Made by a program: the position numbers and the translations under genes
The notes under the pieces: model-generated
Database searches by the model: none
Told to the model about the DNA's origin: nothing
Seen by the model: the letters and a program-made list of their open reading frames with translations, nothing else
Source of the DNA: Desulfovirgula sp.
Lineage (GTDB): Bacteria > Bacillota > Desulfotomaculia > Desulfotomaculales > Desulfocucumaceae
Direction of reading: 5' to 3'
NCBI GenBank assembly: GCA_020725625.1
Contig: DYET01000088.1
Location: 1 to 32,486, forward strand
Length of the DNA stretch: 32,486 nucleotides
Shown: one piece after another, positions 8,433-17,458 of the stretch
How the letters are laid out: each line of letters begins with the position of its first letter
Position numbering within the stretch: position 1 is the stretch's first letter

Positions 8433-9359
8433 TCATTCATTATTAGTATCCATTCTAACCCTCGGATGGGCTTTCAGATATACTTCTCTCAGCCTTTGCC
8501 TGGTCAGGTGGGTATAAACCTGGGTAGTGGACAGGTTTTTGTGGCCCAGCATCTCCTGGACCACCCTCAGGTCGGCGCCGCCGTCCAGCATGTGGGTGGC
8601 AAAGGTGTGCCGCAGGGTGTGTGGACTCACGGTGTTCTGAATGCCCAACCGGTTGACGTATTTTTTGATAATCTGCCTGATCCCCCTGTCGCTGAGGCGG
8701 CTTCCCTTGTGATTGACAAATACCGCCTTTTCACCGCTGCTTCCCACCAGCCGGGGCCTGGCCCATTCCAGGTACAGGTTCAACGCCTCCACCGCGTGCG
8801 ATCCCAGAGGCACCACCCGCTCCTTCGCACCCTTGCCCATCACCAGCAGTTCTCCCCCGGCAAGGTCGACATCATCCAGGTCCAGCCCCACCAGTTCCCC
8901 CACCCGGACGCCCGAGGCGTAAAGGGTCTCCAGCAGCGCCCGATCCCTGGCGGACAGCGGGTCGCCTCTCCGGGGCGATTCCATGAGGGCATTGCACTCC
9001 TCCTTGAAAAGAAAGTGTGGAAGTCTCCTGTCAAGCTTGAGGGACGAAACCCCCTTGAGAGGGTTCTTTTCCACCAGCCCTTCCCGGCCCAGGTATCGGT
9101 AAAAGGACCTCCAGGCGGCCAGCCGCCTGGAAATGGAAGTTTTGGCCAGGCCGGAGTAAAAGAGGTCTCCCAGGTATGACCTCATCAGCCTGGCATCCAG
9201 GTCGTCAGGCCTCAAATCTGAATCTTTCTTGCCCAATGCGGCGGCAAAAAAATCTACCCCGTGAAACAAGTCCCGCCGGTAGCAGGCCACCGTGTGGGGA
9301 GAATAGTTCCTCTCAGCCTCCAGGTAATGGATAAAACTGTCGATGTAAGAGTACATCAT
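8433..9359 (-). CDS. xerC: Tyrosine recombinase XerC
   Basis: Site-specific recombinase acting with a partner at dif to resolve chromosome dimers. The 308-residue protein has an N-terminal SAM-like core-binding domain (about 1-100) and the catalytic domain with Arg152 (GVRVGE), Lys176 (GKGAKE), His247 and Arg250 (HTLRH), His273 (LGHKN) and nucleophile Tyr282 (VYTHL). All six catalytic positions are there. The position before hslV-hslU-codY is conserved in Firmicutes. Start is ATG 9359; ATG 9356 is equally possible. Confidence 0.95.
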   Translation of the reverse strand: MMYSYIDSFIHYLEAERNYSPHTVACYRRDLFHGVDFFAAALGKKDSDLRPDDLDARLMRSYLGDLFYSGLAKTSISRRLAAWRSFYRYLGREGLVEKNPLKGVSSLKLDRRLPHFLFKEECNALMESPRRGDPLSARDRALLETLYASGVRVGELVGLDLDDVDLAGGELLVMGKGAKERVVPLGSHAVEALNLYLEWARPRLVGSSGEKAVFVNHKGSRLSDRGIRQIIKKYVNRLGIQNTVSPHTLRHTFATHMLDGGADLRVVQEMLGHKNLSTTQVYTHLTRQRLREVYLKAHPRVRMDTNNE

Positions 9360-9379
9360 GAACGGCTCTCCTAACTGTC

Positions 9380-9416
9380 CGTCTGTTATTTATTTCTCCT
9401 GTCTACTGTCTCCCGG
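9380..9416. repeat. Degenerate intergenic CTGTCTCC repeat
   Basis: The gap between trmFO and xerC has overlapping copies of a CTGTCT(C/A)C-like unit (TTTCTCCTGTCTACTGTCTC). A similar run lies in the gap before trmFO (10830-10858). Both are on the same strand. This is low-complexity intergenic sequence without an evident coding role. Confidence 0.4.
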
Positions 9417-9426
9417 CCATTAAGCC

Positions 9427-10731
9427 CTAGAGCAATAGCTTAAACTTTTCCAGTGCATCCAGGGCCCTGCGCACAATTGCGGCGTTTCTCTGCCGGCGGT
9501 CCCGGATAGGCCTTTCCAAAGGCGGAAAAAGCCCGAAAGTAATGTTCATAGGCTGAAAGTTATCCGGGTCGGCAGATGTGATATACCGGGCCAGAGAACC
9601 GTGGGCGGTTTCAGGCGGGAAGACGGCCGGGCTTTGGCCCTTGTACAGAAGGCCGGCGTTAATCCCTGCCGCCAGGCCGGAGGAGGCCGATTCCACATAA
9701 CCCTCCACCCCGGTAATCTGCCCGGCAAAAAACAGCCCGGGCCGCACCCTGCACTCGTAGGTGGCATCCAGCAACCCGGGCGAGCTGATGTACGTATTCC
9801 GGTGCATTACCCCGTAACGGACAAACTCTGCCTTTTCCAGGCCCGGGATCATCCTGAAGACTCTCTGTTGCTCGCTCCATTTCAGGTGGGTCTGAAACCC
9901 GACCATGTTGTACAGCGTTCCGGCGGCGTTGTCCTGCCTCAGCTGGACCACCGCATAGGGCCTCCTGCCGGTGGCCGGGTCGGTCAGCCCCACCGGCTTG
10001 AGGGGGCCGTAGCGCATAGTGTCCTCTCCCCGGGCCGCCAGCACCTCGATGGGCATACACCCCTCAAAATTAATCTCCTCTTCAAACTCCCTCCGGGGTG
10101 CCCGGCCGGCCCCGGCCAGCTCTTCCCGGAACCGGAGGTACTCCTCCCTGTCCATGGGACAGTTGATGTAACTGCCCTCGCCCTTGCCGTACCGGGAGGA
10201 AAAAAAAGCCCTTTCCATGTTGATGGACTCCAGCGTCACGATGGGGGCCACAGCGTCGTAAAAATAGAGGTATTCCCGTCCGGTGATCTCCCCGATGGAA
10301 CGCTCCATAGCCTCCGAGGTCAGGGGTCCCGTTGCCAGGACAACTATTCCCCGGCCGGGGATGGATTCCACCTCCCGCCTCACCACCTCCACCAAGGGAT
10401 GGCTTTCAAGGGAACGGGTGACGGCGGCCGAAAACAGGTCCCTGTCCACCGCCAGCGCCCCGCCTGCCGGAACCCGGGTTTGATCGGCGCAAGACATGAT
10501 CACGGAGTCCAGCCGGCGCATTTCCTCCTTCAACAAGCCCACTGCATTTTCCAGAGATGCGGCCCTGAATGAATTGCTGCAGACAAGCTCTGCAAACCCG
10601 CCGGTCCTGTGGGCCGGGGTGGTTTTGGCCGGCCTCATCTCGTAAAGCTTTACCCTGACGCCCATCCGGGCCAACTGCCAGGCCGCTTCCGACCCGGCCA
10701 GCCCGGCGCCGATAACCGTGACATAATCCAA
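9427..10731 (-). CDS. trmFO: Methylenetetrahydrofolate-tRNA-(uracil-5-)-methyltransferase TrmFO
   Basis: A folate- and FAD-dependent enzyme that makes 5-methyluridine at position 54 of tRNA. It opens with the FAD-binding fold, [20 protein letters not shown], and shows the conserved [14 protein letters not shown] and [13 protein letters not shown] segments holding the functional cysteines. The TTG at 10731 is chosen as start since the protein family begins right before the FAD motif and GGGG lies about seven bases upstream; an in-frame GTG/ATG region up to 10785 would add 18 residues. 434 residues. It lies between topA and xerC, a common Firmicute order. Confidence 0.94.
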   Translation of the reverse strand: MDYVTVIGAGLAGSEAAWQLARMGVRVKLYEMRPAKTTPAHRTGGFAELVCSNSFRAASLENAVGLLKEEMRRLDSVIMSCADQTRVPAGGALAVDRDLFSAAVTRSLESHPLVEVVRREVESIPGRGIVVLATGPLTSEAMERSIGEITGREYLYFYDAVAPIVTLESINMERAFFSSRYGKGEGSYINCPMDREEYLRFREELAGAGRAPRREFEEEINFEGCMPIEVLAARGEDTMRYGPLKPVGLTDPATGRRPYAVVQLRQDNAAGTLYNMVGFQTHLKWSEQQRVFRMIPGLEKAEFVRYGVMHRNTYISSPGLLDATYECRVRPGLFFAGQITGVEGYVESASSGLAAGINAGLLYKGQSPAVFPPETAHGSLARYITSADPDNFQPMNITFGLFPPLERPIRDRRQRNAAIVRRALDALEKFKLLL

Positions 10732-10856
10732 TTTGAATCCCCGCCGTACCGAGTTTAGGAACAGCCGCCCCACCGTGGGCGGCACGAGGATTAAATTTTA
10801 TTTCAGCAAAAATATACGGAATCACTCCCGTCTTCTGCCTCTTGTCTCCTGTTCTT

Positions 10857-13073
10857 CTACCTTCCCGCGGCTATTTTCCCTTCCACGCCCTTCACTTCGC
10901 CCGGGCCGGCCTTGCCCCGGGATTTTCGTTTGTTTCCGCCCTTGTCCCCCGGGGGTGCGGCCTCTTTGGCTTTTTTGCCGCCGCTGCCGGCTGCCCGGAC
11001 TGTTCCCGGTGCCGGGCAGCGGGGGGAAGCACACCTGACTTCCTCTTTCCCCCTGTTCTTCCTGTAAACGGTGAGGCCGCCGCAGAACCGGCATTTTTCG
11101 GGAGTGGGCCGGTCCCAGACGGTAAACTCGCAGTCGGGATAACGGCTGCACCCGTAAAAGGGGCGCCCCTTCTTTGTCCTCCTTAAAACCAGTTCACCCG
11201 AACATTCCGGGCAGTTCACCCCGGTTGGCTCCAGCAGGGGCCTGGTGTAGCGGCACTGGGGAAAGCCCGGGCAGGCCAGGAACTTTCCGTAGCGGCCCAT
11301 CTTCACCACCAGGTTGCGGCTGCAGTTCTCGCACAACTCGTCGGTAACCTCCTGGGCCACCTCCACGTGCCCGATTTCTTTTTCGGCCTTGGCCAAGGTT
11401 TCCCTGAAGGGCCCGTAAAAGTCCCGGAGCACGCCGGTCCACCCCGCTTCGCCCTCCTCCACCTCATCCAGTTTTTCCTCCATGGAGGCGGTAAACTCAA
11501 CATCTATTATATCCCTGAAATATTCCTTCAGTAAGTTCACCACCACCGTGCCCAGCTCGGTGGGATAAAACTGCTTCTTCTCCTTGACCACGTACCCCCT
11601 TTTTTGGATGGTTTCCACTATGGGGGCATAAGTGCTGGGCCTGCCGATCCCTTTTTCCTCCAGGGCTTTAACCAGGGTGGCGTCGGTGTAGCGGGGCGGG
11701 GGCTGGGTGAAATGCTGCTTCGGAACCAGGGATTTTTTCTCCAGCCGGTCCCCTTCACTGAGTTCCGGCAAAACCCTGTTTTCCTCTTCTTCCTGGCCCT
11801 CGTCCCGGCTCTCGGTGTACACCTTCATGAAGCCCGGGAACCTCACGGTTGATCCGGCAGCCCGGAAGGTATACAGGCCGGCCTTTATCTCGACGGTGGT
11901 GGTGTCGATTACGGCCGGGCTCATCTGGCTGGCCACGAAGCGTTCCCAGATCAGCCTGTAAAGCTTGTACTGGTCACCGGACAGAAAATCCCTTATGGCG
12001 TCCGGCTCCCTGGCCACGGAGGTGGGCCTTATCGCCTCGTGGGCGTCCTGGATCCTTCCCTTGGAGGCGGCCTGTTTGAACTTCCCGGCAGCATATTCCC
12101 TGCCGTAGCGGCCGGCTATAAACTGTACGGCCTCCTGTCTTGCGGTATCGGAAACCCTGGTGGAATCCGTCCTGATATAGGTGACCAGGCCGGACGGCCC
12201 CTCCTTGCCCAGATCGATGCCCTCGTACAGCTGTTGGGCCACCATCATGGTTTTCTTGGCGGTGAAGTTCAGCCTGCGGTAGGCCTCCTGCTGAAGGCTG
12301 CTGGTGATGAAGGGTGCCGGCGGCTGGCGCAGTTTTTCCCTGCGCGCTACCCTGGCCACCCGGTAATCCTTTCCCTTGAGGTCGCCGAGAATTTCCTTTA
12401 CCTTTTCCTCGCTGGGGAGATCGGCCTTGTTCTCCCCTATCCTGTACAGCCTGGCCTCAAAGGTTTCTCCCCCGGGCCGGGCCAGCCTGGCGGTCAAAGT
12501 CCAGTATTCCTCGGGGACAAAGGCCCGGATTTCTTCCTCCCGGTCGGTGATCAGGCGGACCGCCACGGACTGTACTCGGCCGGCGCTCAAGCCCTTTTTC
12601 ACCTTTTTCCAGAGCAGCGGGCTGAGGTTGTAGCCCACCAGCCGGTCCAGGATGCGCCTGGCCTGCTGGGCGAAGACGCGGTTGTAATCTATGGGCCGGG
12701 GGTTTTTAACCGCGGCCTGGATTGCGTTTTTGGTAATTTCATTAAATTCAATACGGCACTTACCACCGGGATCGAGGTCCAGCAGGTGCAGAAGGTGCCA
12801 CGCTATGGCCTCGCCCTCGCGGTCGGGGTCGGAGGCCAGGAGGACGTGGTCGGCCTTTTTCACCGCCGCCCTCAAATCCTTGATGATTTCTCCCTTTCCC
12901 CTGATCGGGATGTATTTGGGCTCGAAGCCCCTGTCCGGGTCCACCCCGAACTGGCTTTTGGGCAGGTCTCTCAAATGGCCCATGGAGGCCTTGACAAAGT
13001 ATTTCTTGCCCAGGAACTTGCCTATACTTTTCGCTTTGGCCGGAGATTCCACGATTACCAACGTCTTCCCCAA
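10857..13073 (-). CDS. topA: DNA topoisomerase I
   Basis: A type IA enzyme that relaxes negative supercoils. The 738-residue protein has the Toprim domain with Glu9 and D82-x-D84-x-E86 (SDPDREGE), and the catalytic Tyr299 in GLVTYIRTDSTRVS. The C-terminal part has three zinc-ribbon repeats (C-E-N-C...C-x5-C, C-P-E-C...C-x5-C, C-R-F-C...C-x4-C) and ends in a lysine/arginine/glycine-rich tail of about 40 residues that probably binds DNA. Start ATG 13073. It follows dprA, the usual Firmicute arrangement. Confidence 0.97.
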   Translation of the reverse strand: MGKTLVIVESPAKAKSIGKFLGKKYFVKASMGHLRDLPKSQFGVDPDRGFEPKYIPIRGKGEIIKDLRAAVKKADHVLLASDPDREGEAIAWHLLHLLDLDPGGKCRIEFNEITKNAIQAAVKNPRPIDYNRVFAQQARRILDRLVGYNLSPLLWKKVKKGLSAGRVQSVAVRLITDREEEIRAFVPEEYWTLTARLARPGGETFEARLYRIGENKADLPSEEKVKEILGDLKGKDYRVARVARREKLRQPPAPFITSSLQQEAYRRLNFTAKKTMMVAQQLYEGIDLGKEGPSGLVTYIRTDSTRVSDTARQEAVQFIAGRYGREYAAGKFKQAASKGRIQDAHEAIRPTSVAREPDAIRDFLSGDQYKLYRLIWERFVASQMSPAVIDTTTVEIKAGLYTFRAAGSTVRFPGFMKVYTESRDEGQEEEENRVLPELSEGDRLEKKSLVPKQHFTQPPPRYTDATLVKALEEKGIGRPSTYAPIVETIQKRGYVVKEKKQFYPTELGTVVVNLLKEYFRDIIDVEFTASMEEKLDEVEEGEAGWTGVLRDFYGPFRETLAKAEKEIGHVEVAQEVTDELCENCSRNLVVKMGRYGKFLACPGFPQCRYTRPLLEPTGVNCPECSGELVLRRTKKGRPFYGCSRYPDCEFTVWDRPTPEKCRFCGGLTVYRKNRGKEEVRCASPRCPAPGTVRAAGSGGKKAKEAAPPGDKGGNKRKSRGKAGPGEVKGVEGKIAAGR

Positions 13074-13236
13074 AAAATGACACCTCTTGTAGTTTTCTTA
13101 TCCTGCCGGGGCCGCCCTTTCCCGCGTGGCCGGCGTTTAAAGTCCGAAAACGCCGTCGATCGCAGTCGAAGGCCGGCCGGCAACCGGCGGTTTCCCTGTT
13201 TCCTATAAAGGCTATTATAGACCGGAACAGAATTTT

Positions 13237-14349
13237 TTAAAAGACCATGGTCTGCCTGCGGCCGGCCGACGAATAAACCTTCCCCGGGAGCTGCCGGACA
13301 ATTCCCTTCATCTCGAGAAAGGTAAGGACCGCCAGGACTTTCTGGGCGGGCATGCCGGAACGGTCGACCAAGTCGTCCAGGGTGACGGGCTCACAGGACG
13401 AAATAATTTTTCTGACCGCCTCTTCTTCGGGACTGAGGCTTGCGCCGGGGGCTTCCCGTTCCTCCGGCCTGAAAAGCCTTTCCAGGCCGAGATCTTCCAG
13501 GATGTCCGCGGCGCTCTCCACCGGCCTGGCCCCCTGCCTGATCAGCCGGTTCGGGCCACGGCTCAAATCCGAGGTTACATTCCCGGGCACCGCCATCACG
13601 TCACGCCCCTGGTCAAGGGCAAAATCCGCCGTAATCAGAGCCCCGCTCCTCGGGGCCGCCTCCACTACCACCACTCCCCTGGACAGGCCGCTGATGATTC
13701 GGTTTCTGACGGGAAAATGCCAGGCCTCCGGCCTCGTTCCCAGCGGGAATTCGCTGACAACGGCCCCCTTCCGGGCAATTTCCTCCATCAGCCCGGCGTT
13801 CTCCCCGGGATAGGCCACGTCCAGCCCGCATCCCAGAACCGCGATGGTCCGCCCCCCGGCCTCCAGCGCCCCCCTGTGGGCCGCCGTGTCGATCCCCCTG
13901 GCCATGCCGCTGATTACCGTGACCCCGGACCCAGCCAGGTCCCCGGCCAGCCTCGAAGCCACGGTAAGCCCGTAGCGGGTGGCCTTCCTCGACCCCACAA
14001 CGGCTACCGCCTGGCTGTCGTTTCCAGTTATTTTCCCCCTGACGAAAAGCCCCGGCGGCGGGTCGAAGATGTTTTTAAGAGGTTCCGGGTACTCCGGGTC
14101 ACCGAAGTGCAAAAAGGTGATTCCTTTTCTGTCCAGCAGCGCCAGCTCTGCTTCAGGGTTCACTCCCCGCCGGCGCAGGACCAGCTCCCGGGCGCCCCCG
14201 GCGGTAAACCCCCCTAAGGCTACCAGCTGCTTTTCCGTAGCCTTCCAGGCATCCCCGGCGGACCCGAACCTCTCGACAAGGTGCCAGACCCTTTTGGCCG
14301 CCCCCGGCAGGGTAATCTGCCAGCCCAGAAAAAATTCCCTTTCCTCCAC
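13237..14349 (-). CDS. dprA: DNA-processing protein DprA (Smf)
   Basis: It loads RecA on incoming single-stranded DNA during transformation. The 370-residue protein has an N-terminal helical domain (about 1-70), the Rossmann-like core with VAVVGSRKATRYG, SGMARGIDTAAHRGAL and FPVRNRIISGLS, and a C-terminal winged-helix (DML1-like) domain (LSPEEEAVRKIISSCEPVTL onward). Start ATG 14349. The full domain set suggests a working protein, though natural competence in this organism is not shown by it. It lies upstream of topA. Confidence 0.95.
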   Translation of the reverse strand: MEEREFFLGWQITLPGAAKRVWHLVERFGSAGDAWKATEKQLVALGGFTAGGARELVLRRRGVNPEAELALLDRKGITFLHFGDPEYPEPLKNIFDPPPGLFVRGKITGNDSQAVAVVGSRKATRYGLTVASRLAGDLAGSGVTVISGMARGIDTAAHRGALEAGGRTIAVLGCGLDVAYPGENAGLMEEIARKGAVVSEFPLGTRPEAWHFPVRNRIISGLSRGVVVVEAAPRSGALITADFALDQGRDVMAVPGNVTSDLSRGPNRLIRQGARPVESAADILEDLGLERLFRPEEREAPGASLSPEEEAVRKIISSCEPVTLDDLVDRSGMPAQKVLAVLTFLEMKGIVRQLPGKVYSSAGRRQTMVF

Positions 14350-14451
14350 TTATTCACTTCCCGGTAACATCTTCCAAAATACACAAATGGACATTCGGGA
14401 ACCGTCGTTGGATTTCCTGCCCAAGTCCGAAAATTTTATTATTATTAAAAT

Positions 14452-15423
14452 TTATACTTCGGGGTTGACGGGAAGCCCGAGTTTTAGCCGGGGGTTCCGC
14501 CCCCGCTCCCCTGCCCTGCCGGCGCCGGCGGCCGCCACCAGCCTGCCCAGGGACCGCCGTTGCCCGGACATGTCCGCCAGGATGTCCCCGTATTTGTCAA
14601 GCCGCCTGAAAATGGTGCGAATGTTGAAAGAGGCCGGATTCACCTGTTTTTTTTCCACCTCCTCCCACAGGAGTGGCGTGGACACCGGGGCCCCCGGAAG
14701 AGGCCTCAGGCTGTACTGAAAGGCCATCGTTTTACCCCGGCCGTTCTGCAGATAATCGAGGTAAACCTTGCCCCTCCTCCTGGCCACCGCCCTTTCAACG
14801 GTAGCCTTCCGGGGATGGACCGAGGCAATCAGGTCCGCTATGTACTGCATGGCCGCGGTCACCACGGGGAAAGGGTACTCACCGAATATGGGCACAAACA
14901 GGTGCAGTCCGCTGGCGCCCGAGGTCTTGACAAAGGGTACCAGGCCGAACTCATCCAGGGCCCGCCTGCAAAGCAGCGCGATTTCAACAACGTCGCCCAT
15001 GCCCGATCCCTCGGCGGGGTCAAGATCCATCACCGCAATATCGGGGCAGTCAACGTCGTCCAGAACCGAAAGCCAGGCGTGCACCTCAATGCACGCCTGG
15101 TTGGCCAGCCAGGCAAGGGTCGCCGCATCGTTGCAGACAATGTAATTAACCACTTTTTTTTCGGAATGCGGCACGGGATAGGTTTCAATCCAGTCAGGGG
15201 CGTATTCCGGGCATTCCTTCTGGTAAAAGGAATCACCGCCGATGCCGTCGGGGTACCTCTTCATGACCAGGAGCCTGTTTCGCAGGTGCGGTATGAGAAT
15301 CGGCGCTACATCCAGATAGTACTTGACCAGGTGCGCCTTGGTCAGGCCCTCGGGCCAAAAAACCTTGTCCAGGTTCGTCAGCCAAACTTCACGCCCGTCT
15401 ACCCGGGCAACAGTCTGATTCAC
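14452..15423 (-). CDS. ligD: LigD-type NHEJ polymerase/primase (stand-alone PolDom)
   Basis: An archaeo-eukaryotic-primase-type polymerase that fills gaps and adds ribonucleotides at broken DNA ends. In many bacteria it is one domain of LigD; here it is a separate 323-residue protein. Motif I is IAVMDLDP with the metal ligands Asp133 and Asp135, followed by the SGASGLHLFVPI nucleotide-binding motif and the YLDYLQN segment with the third acidic residue. The GTG at 15423 is used because GGGGG lies seven bases before it and the family begins soon after; the open frame extends to 15561 without similarity. Part of an NHEJ locus with a ligase and Ku. Confidence 0.9.
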   Translation of the reverse strand: MNQTVARVDGREVWLTNLDKVFWPEGLTKAHLVKYYLDVAPILIPHLRNRLLVMKRYPDGIGGDSFYQKECPEYAPDWIETYPVPHSEKKVVNYIVCNDAATLAWLANQACIEVHAWLSVLDDVDCPDIAVMDLDPAEGSGMGDVVEIALLCRRALDEFGLVPFVKTSGASGLHLFVPIFGEYPFPVVTAAMQYIADLIASVHPRKATVERAVARRRGKVYLDYLQNGRGKTMAFQYSLRPLPGAPVSTPLLWEEVEKKQVNPASFNIRTIFRRLDKYGDILADMSGQRRSLGRLVAAAGAGRAGERGRNPRLKLGLPVNPEV

Positions 15424-15496
15424 AGCAACACCCCCGGTATTGCAATGCCTGCTTTTTTTATTTTTTCCTCGCTGCAAAAATAAAATTGCCCGGGGC

Positions 15497-15525
15497 AAAA
15501 AAAAGAGGCCGGGCGGAAGCCGGCC
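15497..15525 (-). terminator. Intrinsic terminator upstream of the polymerase gene
   Basis: On the minus strand GGCCGG (15525-15520) and CCGGCC (15512-15507) form a stem followed by TCTTTTTTTT. It lies after the small membrane-protein gene, so the downstream polymerase gene likely needs read-through or its own start. Confidence 0.7.
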
Positions 15526-15601
15526 CGTTAGCGATATGAACCGGTCACCGGTTTTCTTCACTGGATGAAACTCAAAATTATCCGCCTGGTGCGGCCGTGT
15601 T

Positions 15602-15832
15602 TTACTCCGGGTCTCCTTTTGCCGGCGCGTTTAGATTCCGCAGCATGACATTAATCTCCTCAAAGTCGGCGGTCATTGAATTTATGCCTGTCCTGAAATT
15701 ATTGACGGCCGAAGTCATCCTGACGACTATGTTCTTAAAAACTTCCATTTTGTTTCCGGCTTCCGGATCATTTCCGATTACCAGTAAAATAAGGATTAAA
15801 AACAAAATATACGGGTTGGCCCCATAAGACAT
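15602..15832 (-). CDS. Small single-span membrane protein of unknown function
   Basis: A 76-residue protein that starts MSYGANPYILFLILILLVIG, one N-terminal membrane helix (about 8-20), followed by an amphipathic helical tail (about 27-70) rich in N, M, V and E. The ATG at 15832 has a run of six G six bases upstream, a very strong Shine-Dalgarno site. The N-terminal pattern, glycine and tyrosine before a hydrophobic stretch, recalls small YjcZ-type proteins of spore-formers, but the tail does not, so no family is claimed. It sits between the NHEJ ligase and polymerase genes and ends at a terminator. Confidence 0.7.
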   Translation of the reverse strand: MSYGANPYILFLILILLVIGNDPEAGNKMEVFKNIVVRMTSAVNNFRTGINSMTADFEEINVMLRNLNAPAKGDPE

Positions 15833-15933
15833 GAATTTCCCCCCTCGTCCAAAATTGTTGGGCCGGCCTTTTTTTTTCCATAATATGCCCCCGGTCCGCG
15901 GAGGGTGTCATGATTAAACCCCGGACATCCAGT

Positions 15934-16887
15934 TCAGGGGACTTCGCATTCCTCCACTTCCTTGTCAAACCTCAATCCCTTGAAGCTGGGGTGCCTTAGG
16001 CGGCCTTCGGCGGTTTTTTCAAGATACTCCACCGTACAAACCAGACAGGGTTTTACCCAGACGACACCCCCGGCCTCTTCCCGGGGCACTGCCACCAGGG
16101 GCCGGCTGGTGCGCAGGGGCCCAAGCCTCCGGATCAGTTCCTCCTCCGCCTCCCGGCTGAAGCCCGTGCCCACTTTCCCGGAAAACACCAGACTCCCGTT
16201 TTTATAACCGCACAACACCAGAGCCCCCAGTTTCCGCCCGCCCTTTCCCGCCCTGTAGCCGCAGATGACAAGGTCTGCCTCCCCGGAGAACCTGATTTTT
16301 TTCCAGTAGGAGGACCTTTTGCCAGGCAGGTAGGGGCTGTTCAGGGCTTTGGCCATGATCCCCTCCAATCCCCGGTCCCGGGCCGCCCTGGCGAACAATA
16401 TACCGCTGCCCCTGAGAAAATCGGAAACCACCAGGAAGGGATCCCCCTGCACCGAGTCGGCAAGCATTTCCTTGCGCCTCCTGAGAGGTTCCCCCATTAC
16501 AGGCCCGCCGGAAATATACAGGATGTCGAAGGCCATGTATACAGCGGGCATAGTTGTCGACGCCCGCCTGATTTTCAGGGGGTCGGAAAGCCTCCCTCTG
16601 GCCTGCAGGGACCCGAAGGAAGGGCGGCCTCCCGAAAAAACCACCACCTCGCCGTCCAGGAGGGCCGGCAGGTTTCTCACGGAAAGGTGCAGTCCGGCCA
16701 GTTCGGGAAAGTTGCCGGTGACATCCTTCCGGTTCCGGGAGCGCAGTTCCGTTCCCCCGGAATCGAGGTAAGCCAGGACCCGATAGCCGTCCCACTTGAC
16801 CTCGAACAGGAAATCCGGGCTGTCAAAGGGGTCAGATTTAACGGCCAGCATAGGTCTGATAATCGGGATCGGGTTTCTGCGCTCCAT
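15934..16887 (-). CDS. ligD: ATP-dependent DNA ligase (LigD-type ligase domain)
   Basis: The ligase that seals double-strand breaks in Ku-dependent end joining. A 317-residue protein with adenylation motif KWDGYR (nucleophile Lys31), motif III-like AVYMAFDILYI, motif IV GLEGIMAKALNSPY and motif V region SSYWKKIRF, then an OB-fold domain starting near DLVICGYRAG. No polymerase or nuclease domain is fused. ATG 16887 is preferred to the GTG at 16896 because AAGGTGG lies five bases upstream. Its stop is about 100 bases before the small membrane protein gene. Confidence 0.93.
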   Translation of the reverse strand: MERRNPIPIIRPMLAVKSDPFDSPDFLFEVKWDGYRVLAYLDSGGTELRSRNRKDVTGNFPELAGLHLSVRNLPALLDGEVVVFSGGRPSFGSLQARGRLSDPLKIRRASTTMPAVYMAFDILYISGGPVMGEPLRRRKEMLADSVQGDPFLVVSDFLRGSGILFARAARDRGLEGIMAKALNSPYLPGKRSSYWKKIRFSGEADLVICGYRAGKGGRKLGALVLCGYKNGSLVFSGKVGTGFSREAEEELIRRLGPLRTSRPLVAVPREEAGGVVWVKPCLVCTVEYLEKTAEGRLRHPSFKGLRFDKEVEECEVP

Positions 16888-16975
16888 GGCTTCCACCTTA
16901 ATTTATGGTATATTCTGCATAACTGTCCAATAAATTAAAATAACGACCGCACTTTATTTAACCGGGTGGGAGTCA

Positions 16976-17431
16976 ATGGACACGTCCCTTCTGGTGCTCC
17001 TGGCACTGCTTGTCATTGCCATTATCGGCCGGTCAAACCTGGTGGCCATGGCCAGCTGCATACTGATGGCCATTAAGTTTTCCGGCCTGGACATTGTCCT
17101 GCTCCCTCTTTTGGAAAAAAAAGGGTTGAAATTTGGTCTATTAATCCTGATGGTATACATTTTGCTTCCCCTGGCGAGGGGGCAGGTGAACATCAGGGAG
17201 GTAAGGTACAGCTTCTCCACCGTACCCGGTTTGTTTGCCCTTATGGGGGGGGCCTTGGCCACCCACCTGAACAACGAAGGCCTGAAACTGATGAAAGCCA
17301 TGCCGGAAATTATTTTCGGCATGACCATCGGAACCATCCTGGGAACCGTATTTTTCAAGGGTATACCCTGCGGGCCGGTCATGGCGGCGGCAGTGACGGC
17401 GATATTGCTGGAAATCTACAGCCTGTTTTAA
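16976..17431 (+). CDS. DUF441 family integral membrane protein
   Basis: A 151-residue inner-membrane protein of the DUF441/UPF0756 (YeaL-like) family, function unknown. It has about four hydrophobic segments (residues 3-20, 25-47, 57-65 and 110-150) and the family features ...PLARGQVNIREV and IGTILGTVFFKGIPCGPVMA. It is the only plus-strand gene in the first 21.9 kb and is inserted between the ligase and Ku genes, divergent from the first and convergent with the second. GGGAG precedes the ATG. Confidence 0.9.
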   Translation: MDTSLLVLLALLVIAIIGRSNLVAMASCILMAIKFSGLDIVLLPLLEKKGLKFGLLILMVYILLPLARGQVNIREVRYSFSTVPGLFALMGGALATHLNNEGLKLMKAMPEIIFGMTIGTILGTVFFKGIPCGPVMAAAVTAILLEIYSLF

Positions 17432-17458
17432 CTTGGCTGTAATTTCTAATTCCCATTC

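Noticed and set aside
8377-8436. N-terminal extension of HslV
   Set aside because: Would place the catalytic threonine about 24 residues inside; family starts at MFHSTT.
12039-13208. 389-codon plus-strand frame opposite topA
   Set aside because: Antisense of topA with the topA protein strongly conserved on the other strand.
15424-15561. N-terminal extension of the NHEJ polymerase
   Set aside because: Encodes basic, unconserved sequence running over the terminator; a good ribosome-binding site fits the GTG at 15423.
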